Assembly: GCA_009926815.1 (NCBI GenBank)
Contig: RFOC01000069.1
Span: 1-9,513 of the forward strand
Reading direction: 5' to 3'
DNA length: 9,513 nt
Origin: Planctomycetota bacterium
GTDB lineage: Bacteria > Planctomycetota > Phycisphaerae > Phycisphaerales > SM1A02
Program-made: the position numbers and the translations under genes
Notes under the pieces: generated by a model
What the model saw: the letters and a program-made list of their open reading frames with translations, nothing else
Databases searched by the model: none
What the model was told of the DNA's origin: nothing
Part shown: piece by piece, positions 1 to 6,234 of the stretch
Layout of the letters: every line of letters begins with the position of its first letter
How positions within the stretch are numbered: the stretch's first letter is position 1

Positions 1-551
1 GGGCCATCAGCGTGCCTGGCAGGATCCAGTGCAGCGCGCCCACCGTGGCGCAGCGCGCCATCGCCTACGGCATGGACACCATCCAGTGCGACGGCAACGA
101 CCTCTTCGCGGTGGTGCACTGCTTCCGCAAGGCCGTCAACCACGCCCGCACCACGGGTCGGCCGTTCTTCATCGAGGCGGTCACCTACCGCCTGGGTGAC
201 CACACCACCGCCGACGACGCCCGCCGATACCGCGACCAGGCCGAGGTCGACGCGTGGCGCAAGCGCGATCCGATCATCCGCCTCCGCACCCTCATGATGG
301 CGCGCAGGCTCTGGGACGACGCGAAGGAGAAGGCGCTGCAGGAGCGCGTGGAGCAGGAGGTGGCGGCCGCCGTCGAGCGGGCCGAGACCATTCCCGCCCC
401 GGCCCGCGCCGAGTTCTTCGACAGCATGTACGAGCAGCTGCCTCCGGACCTGCTGCTGCAGCGCGAGACCATGCAGACCCACGGCATCGGCCAGGATCCC
501 AGCCAGATCGAGGGTGCCGTGATCGAGCTTCCCGCCAGGCAGGGCCACTGA
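1..551 (+). CDS. pdhA: 2-oxoacid (pyruvate) dehydrogenase E1 component, alpha subunit, C-terminal part (5' end outside window)
   Basis: With E1 beta, this subunit binds thiamine diphosphate, decarboxylates the 2-oxoacid and passes the acyl group to the lipoyl arm of E2. The reading frame is open from the left edge (first full codon at 3) to TGA at 549-551, so roughly the last 180 residues of a protein usually near 350 are seen. Visible family landmarks are the AISVPGRIQ and AYGMDTIQCDGND segments, then FFIEAVTYRLGDHTTADDARRYRD, which contains the conserved loop His next to the cofactor site. The tail DPIIRLRTLM and MYEQLPPDLL is as in Gram-positive-type PDH E1 alpha. The first Val of VPGRIQ (GTG at 12) is not the true start, because conserved family sequence continues upstream of it. 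E1 beta follows 10 bp downstream in the same operon. The GDHTTADD and RLR features also resemble branched-chain 2-oxoacid dehydrogenase, so the substrate is not settled. Confidence 0.93.
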   Translation, partial: AISVPGRIQCSAPTVAQRAIAYGMDTIQCDGNDLFAVVHCFRKAVNHARTTGRPFFIEAVTYRLGDHTTADDARRYRDQAEVDAWRKRDPIIRLRTLMMARRLWDDAKEKALQERVEQEVAAAVERAETIPAPARAEFFDSMYEQLPPDLLLQRETMQTHGIGQDPSQIEGAVIELPARQGH

Positions 552-561
552 GGAACACACC

Positions 562-1530
562 ATGGCGAACCTCACACTCGTTCAGGCCATCAATCTCGCC
601 CTCATCCAGGAGATGGAGCGCGACGAGCGCGTCCTGCTGCTGGGCGAGGATGTCGGTCCCAATGGCGGCGTGTTCCGCGTCACCGAGGGGCTCCACAAGC
701 GCTTCGGCGGCAAGCGCGTGGTCGACACCCCACTGGCCGAGAGCGGCATCATCGGCACGGCCATCGGTCTGGCCATGGCCGGTCTTCGCCCCATTCCGGA
801 GATCCAGTTCGAGGGCTTCCTGGGCCCCGCCTACGACCAGATCTGCAGCCACGCGGCGCGCATGCGCACGCGAACCCGCAGCGCCTTCACCGTGCCGCTG
901 ACCATCCGCGTGCCGGTGGGTGGCGGCATCCACGCGCCGGAACTGCACAGCGACAGCCCCGAGTCCATCTACATCCACACGCCGGGCCTGAAGGTGGTCA
1001 TGCCCAGCAGCCCGTATGACGCCAAGGGCCTGCTCATCAGCGCCATCCGGGACCCGGATCCGGTCATCTTCTTCGAGCCCAAGCGCATCTACCGCGCCTT
1101 CCGCGAGGAGGTGCCCGAGGACGAGTACACCCTGCCGCTGGGCAAGGCCCGCGTGGTCAGCGAGGGCGACCAGATGACCGTGGTCAGCTGGGGCGCCAGC
1201 GTGGTGCAGTGCATGCAGGCCATCGAGCGCAGCGGCCGAAGCATCGAGCTGATCGACCTGCGCACGCTCTACCCGTTCGACATGGACGCGGTCGAGGCCA
1301 GCGTGAGGAAGACGGGCCGCTGCGTGATCGTGCACGAGGCCCCCAAGACCTGCGGCTTCGGTGCCGAGATCGCCGCCCGCATCATGGAGCGGTGCTTCCT
1401 GCACCTCGAGGCTCCGGTGCAGCGCGTGACGGGCTTCGACACCATCATGCCCTACTACAAGCTCGAGCTCGAGTACATGCCCGACGCGGACCGCATTGCG
1501 CGGGCCATCGAGGAGACGGCCGCCTACTGA
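562..1530 (+). CDS. pdhB: 2-oxoacid (pyruvate) dehydrogenase E1 component, beta subunit
   Basis: This is the 322-residue partner of E1 alpha in the thiamine-dependent decarboxylase, full length for the family (about 325). An N-terminal transketolase-like pyrimidine-binding domain (about 1-180) carries LLGEDVG (25-31) and DTPLAESGIIGTAIG (55-69), where Glu60 is the expected contact to the cofactor aminopyrimidine ring. The segment GGGIHAPELHSDSPE and the PSSPYDAKGLLISAIRDPDP stretch are close to Bacillus-type PDH E1 beta. A C-terminal transketolase domain follows (VVSWGASV, IDLRTLYPFD, HEAP). The ending (TCGFGAEI, CFLHLEAPV, GFDTIMPY) also recalls branched-chain E1 beta, so PDH is preferred but not proven. 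ATG 562 is supported by GAGGAA at 550-555, six bases upstream. The gene lies 10 bp after E1 alpha and 16 bp before E2. Confidence 0.95.
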   Translation: MANLTLVQAINLALIQEMERDERVLLLGEDVGPNGGVFRVTEGLHKRFGGKRVVDTPLAESGIIGTAIGLAMAGLRPIPEIQFEGFLGPAYDQICSHAARMRTRTRSAFTVPLTIRVPVGGGIHAPELHSDSPESIYIHTPGLKVVMPSSPYDAKGLLISAIRDPDPVIFFEPKRIYRAFREEVPEDEYTLPLGKARVVSEGDQMTVVSWGASVVQCMQAIERSGRSIELIDLRTLYPFDMDAVEASVRKTGRCVIVHEAPKTCGFGAEIAARIMERCFLHLEAPVQRVTGFDTIMPYYKLELEYMPDADRIARAIEETAAY

Positions 1531-1536
1531 GGCGAG

Positions 1537-1541
1537 GGAGG
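1537..1541 (+). promoter_or_regulatory. Shine-Dalgarno site of the E2 gene
   Basis: GGAGG within GAGGGAGG lies five bases before ATG 1547. It selects this start over the longer open frame beginning inside E1 beta, and the lipoyl domain begins a few residues later, as expected. Confidence 0.7.
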
Positions 1542-1546
1542 CAACC

Positions 1547-2944
1547 ATGGCTGGCGTGAAGCAACCCGATGACAGGAGCCACTTCATCCTGCCCGACCTG
1601 GGCGAGGGTGTGCACGAGGCCGAGCTCATCAAGTGGCGCGTGAGCGCCGGTGATGCCGTCAAGGAGCACCAGACCATCGCCGAGATGGAGACCGACAAGG
1701 CGCTGGTGGAGGTGCCCAGCCCCTGGACCGGCGTGATCAGCGAGCTCTGCGGCAATCCGGGCGACATCATCAACGTGGGCAACGTGCTGGTGCGCTACCA
1801 GGTGGGTGCCGCGAAGCCCGCTCCAGCCGCGGCACCCGTGAAGGTCGCCGCTTCGGCCACTCCCAAGGCCGCCGAGGGCAACGAGGATGCGGGCACCGTC
1901 GTGGGCACCATGAGCGGCTCGCTGGGTGTGCCCAGCCGCTTCGCCCGCAAGCCGGAGCATGAGGCCGCCTCCGCCGTGGCCGGCAAGGCCCTGGCCACTC
2001 CCGCGGTGCGCCGCATTGCGCGGGACCTGGGCGTGGACATCCAGAAGGTGCATGGCACCGGTCGTGGCGGTCGCGTCACGGCCACGGACGTGGAGGGCGC
2101 CAGCCGTGGTGGCCGCGAGGTCATCGCCGAGACCACCGCCTCGCGCGTCTCGATCGCCCAGCCTGTGGCACCCGCTCGAACCATGGAGGCCCCCGCCACC
2201 ATCGAGGCCGCGCCCACGTCGCCCCTGGTCCCGCTTCCCGCGGTCTCGCAGGACGGCATCCGGCAGCGCATTCCCTTCCGTGGCGTGCGCCGCAAGATCG
2301 CCCAGGCCCTCGATCTCTCCGTCAAGACCGCCGTGCACTTCACGGTGGTCGATCAGGCGGACGTGACGGCCCTGGACCGCAAGCGCAAGGAATACGCCGC
2401 CATCCTGGGCACCAGGCTGAGCATGCTGCCGTTCATCATGCTCGCGGTCACCAAGGCCCTGCGCAAGCACCCGGCCCTGAACGCGAACGTGGACGACGCC
2501 AAGGAGGAGATCCTGCTCAAGGAGCCGGTGCACCTGGGTTGCGCCGTCGACACCGATCATGGCCTCATGGTTCCCGTGCTCCGCAACGCCGAGCGCATGA
2601 GCGTGGGCGAGCTGGCCCATGCCGTGCGCGCGCTGGCCAAGGGCTGCAAGGAGCGATCCATCGCCCGCGAGGACCTGGTCGGCGGCACCTTCACCATCAG
2701 CAACGTCGGCAGCTACGGCGGCATGTTCGCCACGCCGATCATCAACTATCCCGAGGTCGCCATCCTGGCCGCCGGAAAGGCCAAGGAGCAGGTGCTCACC
2801 CGCAACGGGGCCTTCTACGCGGGGCTGGTGCTGCCGCTCTCGCTCAGCTGCGATCACCGCGTGGTCGATGGTGCCGAGGGCGCCCGCTTCCTCAACACGG
2901 TGGTGGGCCTGCTGGAGTCGCCGGACGAGCTGCTCGGCGCGTGA
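1547..2944 (+). CDS. pdhC: 2-oxoacid dehydrogenase E2 component (dihydrolipoamide acetyltransferase)
   Basis: This 465-residue protein is the acyltransferase core of the dehydrogenase complex and moves the acyl group from lipoate to coenzyme A. The order is one lipoyl domain (about 12-86) with the lipoylation lysine Lys51 in ETDKALVEVPSP, then an Ala/Pro-rich linker. A peripheral-subunit-binding domain follows (about 149-182; ATPAVRRIARDLGVD then GTGRGGRVTATDV), then a second linker (about 183-245). The catalytic domain starts at FRGVRRKIAQAL and ends with the active-site signature HRVVDG (His437, Asp441). The frame is open further upstream to 1496, but those 17 codons overlap E1 beta and match nothing; ATG 1547 follows GGAGG at 1537-1541. 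The Lys51 prosthetic group would be completed by LipA, encoded at 6235-7251. No E3 gene is present in the window. Confidence 0.95.
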   Translation: MAGVKQPDDRSHFILPDLGEGVHEAELIKWRVSAGDAVKEHQTIAEMETDKALVEVPSPWTGVISELCGNPGDIINVGNVLVRYQVGAAKPAPAAAPVKVAASATPKAAEGNEDAGTVVGTMSGSLGVPSRFARKPEHEAASAVAGKALATPAVRRIARDLGVDIQKVHGTGRGGRVTATDVEGASRGGREVIAETTASRVSIAQPVAPARTMEAPATIEAAPTSPLVPLPAVSQDGIRQRIPFRGVRRKIAQALDLSVKTAVHFTVVDQADVTALDRKRKEYAAILGTRLSMLPFIMLAVTKALRKHPALNANVDDAKEEILLKEPVHLGCAVDTDHGLMVPVLRNAERMSVGELAHAVRALAKGCKERSIAREDLVGGTFTISNVGSYGGMFATPIINYPEVAILAAGKAKEQVLTRNGAFYAGLVLPLSLSCDHRVVDGAEGARFLNTVVGLLESPDELLGA

Positions 2945-2961
2945 GAACCGTGTCTGGTCGG

Positions 2962-2967
2962 TAGACT
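2962..2967 (+). promoter_or_regulatory. Candidate -10 element for the small-protein/deoC cluster
   Basis: TAGACT matches four of six bases of the TATAAT consensus and ends seven bases before ATG 2975, so transcription would begin at or next to the start codon. No Shine-Dalgarno sequence lies between the E2 stop (2944) and this ATG, which fits a leaderless transcript. No clear -35 is visible at 16-18 bp spacing. The alternative is that the cluster is read through from the dehydrogenase operon; no hairpin-plus-T terminator separates them. Confidence 0.4.
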
Positions 2968-2974
2968 CCCGTCC

Positions 2975-3190
2975 ATGAGGTCGCTGTCCGCCGCCCTTGT
3001 TCCACTCATCGCCGGCTCGGCCCTCGCGATGCAGCAGACCGCACCCCCCATGCCCAAGGTGGACCAGCCCTCGGGCTGGCCCCTGATCGGCTACATCCTG
3101 GCGGCGGTGCTGCTCGTCGCCGGCATCTTCATCAGCGTTCGGTCCTCCAATCGCCAGGAAATCGACGAATCGGGAAACCTCAAGTCATGA
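2975..3190 (+). CDS. Small membrane protein of unknown function (71 aa)
   Basis: I do not recognise a family. The N-terminus (1-18, MRSLSAALVPLIAGSALA) looks like a signal peptide or a first hydrophobic segment. A short Pro/Gln-rich stretch (20-35) follows, then a clear membrane helix (about 36-55) and a polar tail starting RSSNRQ. The positive charge after the helix suggests that the tail faces the cytoplasm. The stop overlaps the next start as ATGA (3187-3190), so the two genes are probably translationally coupled. Base composition matches the neighbours. The real-gene call rests on this overlap, the sensible membrane architecture and the tight packing with the genes that follow. Confidence 0.7.
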   Translation: MRSLSAALVPLIAGSALAMQQTAPPMPKVDQPSGWPLIGYILAAVLLVAGIFISVRSSNRQEIDESGNLKS

Positions 3191-3480
3191 AGCGCAAGCC
3201 CCCCACCGCTCTCCTTGTCCTCAACGCCGCGCTGCTGGCGGCCCTCGCCTGGCTGAACCTGGGTGGGCCCGCCGTGGCCCAGCAGACCGCCCGCGCCTCG
3301 GGCCGGTACTCCATGGTGCATGGCTGGGTCATGAACTGCGATCCCGAGGTCGTCTACATCACCGACGAGAGCAACCACGAGGTGGTCGCGGTCATGTGGG
3401 ACGAGCGCGTGAAGAAGTTCACCGGCCTGGGCTACCGCAACCTGGCCAACGACAACGCCTCCTTCCAGCAGACCCGCTGA
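3187..3480 (+). CDS. Small exported protein of unknown function (97 aa)
   Basis: A signal peptide is visible: MKRK positive end, hydrophobic stretch 8-25, likely cleavage after AVA at 29-31. The mature part of about 66 residues looks beta-rich: RYSMVHGWV, then VVYITDESNHEVVAV, then KKFTGLGYRNL. It has a single mature cysteine (Cys51) and ends in FQQTR. I recall similar short exported proteins with this style in planctomycetes, but can name no function. The start overlaps the stop of the preceding membrane-protein gene (ATGA), so no separate Shine-Dalgarno is needed. The following gene looks distantly related. Periplasmic or envelope location is inferred from the signal peptide. Confidence 0.75.
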   Translation: MKRKPPTALLVLNAALLAALAWLNLGGPAVAQQTARASGRYSMVHGWVMNCDPEVVYITDESNHEVVAVMWDERVKKFTGLGYRNLANDNASFQQTR

Positions 3481-3490
3481 GGCCGCATCC

Positions 3491-3811
3491 ATGCACCACT
3501 TCGCCTCAATCCTCTGGAACCGAACCGCCCTCGCCTGCAGCGCCGCCGCCATGGCCACGCTGCTGCTGGCCCAGGTCGCCTTCATGCGTCCCGCCCAGGC
3601 CGAGAGCGTCCAGGGCAACAGCGGCATCAGCCAGGCCACCGTCCGCAACGGCTTTGGCCAGATCTTCTCCTCGCCGCAGTGCCTGTGGGTGATCGATGAC
3701 CGGTCGGAGATGCTCTTCGTCTACTACATCGAGAACGTCGCCGATCCACGCCTGCAGGTGCGCTGGACCGAGAGCCTGCCCCGGCTCTTCCAGCAGGCCC
3801 GGGGTCGCTGA
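3491..3811 (+). CDS. Small exported protein of unknown function (106 aa), possible relative of the preceding one
   Basis: The N-terminus has a long hydrophobic stretch (13-31) and a likely signal-peptidase site after AQA at 35-37. The mature part has about 69 residues. Its central CLWVIDDRSEMLFVYYI (64-80) resembles the VVYITDESNHEVVAV core of the gene upstream: two short hydrophobic strands around an acidic turn. Both mature proteins carry one cysteine before this core and have FQQ-x-R near the C-terminus. GAGG at 3479-3482, eight bases before ATG 3491, is a plausible ribosome binding site and overlaps the upstream stop. The deoC start lies six bases past the stop. Function unknown; I recognise no named domain. 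Confidence 0.7.
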   Translation: MHHFASILWNRTALACSAAAMATLLLAQVAFMRPAQAESVQGNSGISQATVRNGFGQIFSSPQCLWVIDDRSEMLFVYYIENVADPRLQVRWTESLPRLFQQARGR

Positions 3812-3817
3812 GCCTCC

Positions 3818-4756
3818 ATGGGCGCCGCGCCCACCAGCCCGCCCATCGACGCCGTCATGGTGAAGCGCCGCGTGGCGCAGTTCACCAGCCGCAGCATCAA
3901 GACCAGCATGAAGGCCAGTGGCCTGCGGCTGGCCATGCGCATGGTCGACTTGACCACGCTCGAGGGCAAGGACAGCGCGGAGAAGGTGCGGGCGCTCTGT
4001 GCCAAGGCCAGGCATCCAGCCGGTGGAAGCGGTCCCCTGAAGGCGCCGGTTCCACCCGTGGCCGCCGTGTGCGTCTATCCCACGCTCGTCGGGGTGGCGC
4101 GCGAGGCCCTGGCCGGCAGCGACGTCCGCGTGGCGGCGGTGGCCAGCGGCTTTCCCAGCGGCCAGTACCCGCTCGATGTGCGCCTGCGTGACGTGCACGA
4201 TGCCGTGAAGGCGGGCGCGCACGAGATCGACATGGTGATCAGCCGCGGTCTCTTCCTGGCCGGCCATTTCGACCGGATCCGTCAGGAGATCCGCGAGATC
4301 AAGGCCGCCTGTGGCCCCGCGCACCTGAAGATCATCCTGGAGACGGGCGAGCTGGAGACCCTGGACAATGCCCGCCGCGCCAGCGACGTGGCCATCGAGG
4401 CCGCCCTGAGCGTGCCGGGTGCCGCGCCCGTGCAGGATGGCGAGGTCTTCATCAAGACCAGCACCGGCAAGGTCCAGCCCGCCGCCACCATGCCCGTCAC
4501 GCTGGTCATGCTCCAGGCCATCGCCGATTGCCACCGTCGCGGCGGACCGCGCATCGGCATGAAGCCGGCCGGCGGCATCCGGACGGCCAAGAGTGCGCTG
4601 CACTACCTGGTCATGGTGAAGGAGACGCTGGGCGAGGCGTGGCTGAGCCCGCACCTCTTCCGATTCGGGGCCAGTGCCCTGGCCAACGACCTGCTCCGCC
4701 AGATGCTCCGCATGGAGCGTGGCCGCTATGCCGCCGCGTGGGACATGGCGGAGTGA
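3818..4756 (+). CDS. deoC: Deoxyribose-phosphate aldolase
   Basis: DERA cleaves 2-deoxyribose-5-phosphate into acetaldehyde and glyceraldehyde-3-phosphate in deoxynucleoside breakdown, through a Schiff base. The 312-residue protein has the whole class I aldolase barrel. VDLTTLEG (43-50) and VCVYPTLV (84-91) come early. EIDMV (136-140) holds Asp138, equivalent to E. coli Asp102. VFIKTSTGK (210-218) holds the Schiff-base Lys213, and GMKPAGGIR (247-255) holds the activating Lys249. The late HLFRFGASAL phosphate-site segment belongs to the longer E. coli/animal-type subgroup rather than the short bacterial type. ATG 3818 has only a weak ribosome binding site; ATG 3857 (Met14) is an alternative start that removes no conserved residue. 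It ends 6 bp from the convergent gene at 4763. No aldehyde dehydrogenase or nucleoside phosphorylase lies beside it. Confidence 0.95.
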   Translation: MGAAPTSPPIDAVMVKRRVAQFTSRSIKTSMKASGLRLAMRMVDLTTLEGKDSAEKVRALCAKARHPAGGSGPLKAPVPPVAAVCVYPTLVGVAREALAGSDVRVAAVASGFPSGQYPLDVRLRDVHDAVKAGAHEIDMVISRGLFLAGHFDRIRQEIREIKAACGPAHLKIILETGELETLDNARRASDVAIEAALSVPGAAPVQDGEVFIKTSTGKVQPAATMPVTLVMLQAIADCHRRGGPRIGMKPAGGIRTAKSALHYLVMVKETLGEAWLSPHLFRFGASALANDLLRQMLRMERGRYAAAWDMAE

Positions 4757-4762
4757 CGCGGC

Positions 4763-5377
4763 TCAGCCTCGCACGTGCATCACGAATCCCGCCTTTCGGC
4801 TCTCCACGGGCCGAAGCCGTCGCATCGTCCGGGCCACCGCATGCATGCCCCTGCGCGTGGCGGGATGCTTCTGCAGTTCCAGCATCAGCGACACCTCGAA
4901 CAGGGTCGATTCGGTCCAGTCCACCTCGGTGAGGAACCCGGAGACGGCCAGCGCCCGTGTGGCGCGAAGGAACCGGTCGATGCGCGGTTGGGGCAGGAGC
5001 AGCGTCCGGCATCCACCGAAGTGGATGACGCGACCGGCGCATCGCCCCGCCAGCACCGCCTGAAGCTGGTCCAGGTCCATCCTCTCGTCGTGACGCCGGA
5101 CATCCCCGGGCAGCAGGATCCCCTTGCGGGTGTGCATCGCCAGCCACAGCACCTCGTAGCCGGCGTGCTTCTCCATGAGCCACTTGCGCAGGTAGTGCTC
5201 CAGTTCCGCGCGGGTGGCCACATCCCGGTGGATGCTCTGGATGCCGTAGTCGCTGTCATGCAGGAGCCGAAGGGCGGGCAGCACGCTCACGGTGGACTGC
5301 AGACCGAACCACTCGTTCTCCAGGCAGAAGATCCCCTTGGGATACACCGTCACGCTCGGCTTTCGTCGCGGTCTCAT
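4763..5377 (-). CDS. Uncharacterised protein with possible caspase-like His/Cys dyad (204 aa)
   Basis: The reading frame is open for a further 125 codons upstream, but that part is antisense to nothing recognisable and overlaps the ThuA-like gene. ATG at 5377 overlaps the ThuA stop as ATGA and gives a compact 204-residue protein beginning MRPRRKPSVTVYPKGIFCLE. From memory, not a search, it resembles an uncharacterised family (DUF6642-type): KGIFCLENEW (14-23), IHRDVATRAELEHYLRKW (49-66), a hydrophobic strand VLWLAMH ending in His82, then VIHFGGC ending in Cys123, and LAVSGF plus VDWTES (152-157). A strand ending in His followed about 40 residues later by a strand ending in Gly-Cys is the layout of caspase/CHAT-fold peptidases. 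However, the residue after His82 is Thr rather than the usual Gly. No signal peptide or membrane helix, so probably cytoplasmic. Confidence 0.8.
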   Translation of the reverse strand: MRPRRKPSVTVYPKGIFCLENEWFGLQSTVSVLPALRLLHDSDYGIQSIHRDVATRAELEHYLRKWLMEKHAGYEVLWLAMHTRKGILLPGDVRRHDERMDLDQLQAVLAGRCAGRVIHFGGCRTLLLPQPRIDRFLRATRALAVSGFLTEVDWTESTLFEVSLMLELQKHPATRRGMHAVARTMRRLRPVESRKAGFVMHVRG

Positions 5378-6180
5378 GGTGCCTGCTCCAGGCCACAGGC
5401 CCACCGGATGCCGGCCTGCAGGTGCTGCAGGAACGCGGGTTCCTGGAAGCTCTCGATGGTGTGTCCCATGCCCGTGTACCAGGCGCGTCCAAGGCCCACG
5501 CCGTGTCGCCACGCGATGGGGTGATCGCCTCCCATGGAGGCCGCGCCCATGGCCGAATCGTCCAGACTGGCCATGACCAGCGTGCGTGGCCGTGGATTGG
5601 TGCGGAACGCGTACCACTCGTCGCGGCGTCGCCACGGGTTGGGCAGTTCGCGCACGCCAAGGACCTGCCGATCCTCCACGCGCACCTCCGCCTCGATCAC
5701 GTCCGTGTGGTTGCGGAACCAGGCACCCACCAGTTCGCCATACCAGGGCCATTCATACTCCGTGTCCGCGGCCGCGTGCACACCCACCCATCCCCCGCCA
5801 CCTTCCACGTAGGACTGCAGGGCCCGTTGTCCGTCAGGGCGAAGCACGTTTCCCGTGGTGCTCAGGAAGATCACCGCGCGACAGTCCGACAGTCGCTCGG
5901 GGGTGAACCACTCCGGATCCTCGGTGTGCTCGGTGTGCCACTGGCCCTCGCCCAGTGCCTGCACGGCGGCCACGCCCGCAGGAATGCTGCGGTGGCGATA
6001 CCCCAGCGTGCGCGTGAACACCAGAACCCGCGGCAGGTTCCCGGCCTGGGGCTGAAGGGCCTGCACGATGATGGCTGGCTTGCGCCACGCGGCGTGCAAC
6101 CACCAGGCCCCCACGACCATCGCCGCAAGGGCCACCACCGGCATGGTCCATGATCCGTGACGGCCTGCACCACCTTGCAT
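5374..6180 (-). CDS. Membrane-anchored ThuA-like domain protein
   Basis: The 268-residue protein has one N-terminal membrane helix (about 13-32) with no convincing cleavage site, followed by a ThuA-like domain (about 50-262) that would lie outside the cytoplasm. ThuA-like proteins have a class I glutamine-amidotransferase-like fold and were first linked to trehalose utilisation in rhizobia; in planctomycetes they are common, exported and mostly of unknown activity. Visible landmarks are VLVFTRTLGYRHRS (52-65), VIFLSTTGN (103-111), GGGWVGVHAAADTEYEW (128-144, His135), DEWYAF (187-192), GGDHPIAW (217-224, His220) and YTGMGHT (235-241, His240). ATG 6180 is supported by a -10-like hexamer six bases upstream; ATG 6144 (Met13) is an alternative start that keeps the hydrophobic helix. 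Its stop overlaps the start of the next gene, so the two are likely co-translated. Confidence 0.88.
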   Translation of the reverse strand: MQGGAGRHGSWTMPVVALAAMVVGAWWLHAAWRKPAIIVQALQPQAGNLPRVLVFTRTLGYRHRSIPAGVAAVQALGEGQWHTEHTEDPEWFTPERLSDCRAVIFLSTTGNVLRPDGQRALQSYVEGGGGWVGVHAAADTEYEWPWYGELVGAWFRNHTDVIEAEVRVEDRQVLGVRELPNPWRRRDEWYAFRTNPRPRTLVMASLDDSAMGAASMGGDHPIAWRHGVGLGRAWYTGMGHTIESFQEPAFLQHLQAGIRWACGLEQAP

Positions 6181-6186
6181 GCGGGC

Positions 6187-6192
6187 AGTATG
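6187..6192 (-). promoter_or_regulatory. Candidate -10 element for the ThuA-like gene
   Basis: On the minus strand the hexamer CATACT (four of six to TATAAT) ends six bases before ATG 6180, and no Shine-Dalgarno lies between them. This is the same layout as at 2962 and 8490. No good -35 is seen at 17 bp. Confidence 0.35.
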
Positions 6193-6197
6193 CGGCT

Positions 6198-6225
6198 TGG
6201 ACAGCCGCCGCGACAGGGCTACGCT
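6198..6225 (+). promoter_or_regulatory. Candidate sigma-70-like promoter of lipA
   Basis: TGGACA (6198-6203, five of six to TTGACA) is followed after 16 bp by TACGCT (6220-6225, three of six to TATAAT). It faces away from the ThuA-like promoter, so the two divergent promoters overlap within about 55 bp. The start of transcription would fall near 6232, a few bases before the in-frame GTG at 6235. Confidence 0.45.
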
Positions 6226-6234
6226 TCATGCTTC

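Noticed and set aside
1456..1476. CTCGAG repeat inside E1 beta
   Set aside because: It is just the codons for repeated Leu-Glu within a well-conserved protein segment.
292..2857. Two long minus-strand open frames (about 470-500 codons) opposite the dehydrogenase genes
   Set aside because: They lie fully antisense to clearly identified E1 and E2 genes, are low-complexity in His, Gly and Ala as expected of GC-rich antisense frames, and match no family.
3506..4654. Long minus-strand frame (382 codons) opposite deoC
   Set aside because: Antisense to deoC and a small exported gene; composition dominated by His, Gly, Ala and Asp, with no domain.
5378..5752. 125-codon N-terminal extension of the 204-residue minus-strand gene
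   Set aside because: Overlaps the ThuA-like gene in another frame and has the Arg/Gly/His-rich look of an out-of-frame translation; ATG 5377 with its ATGA overlap is the natural start.
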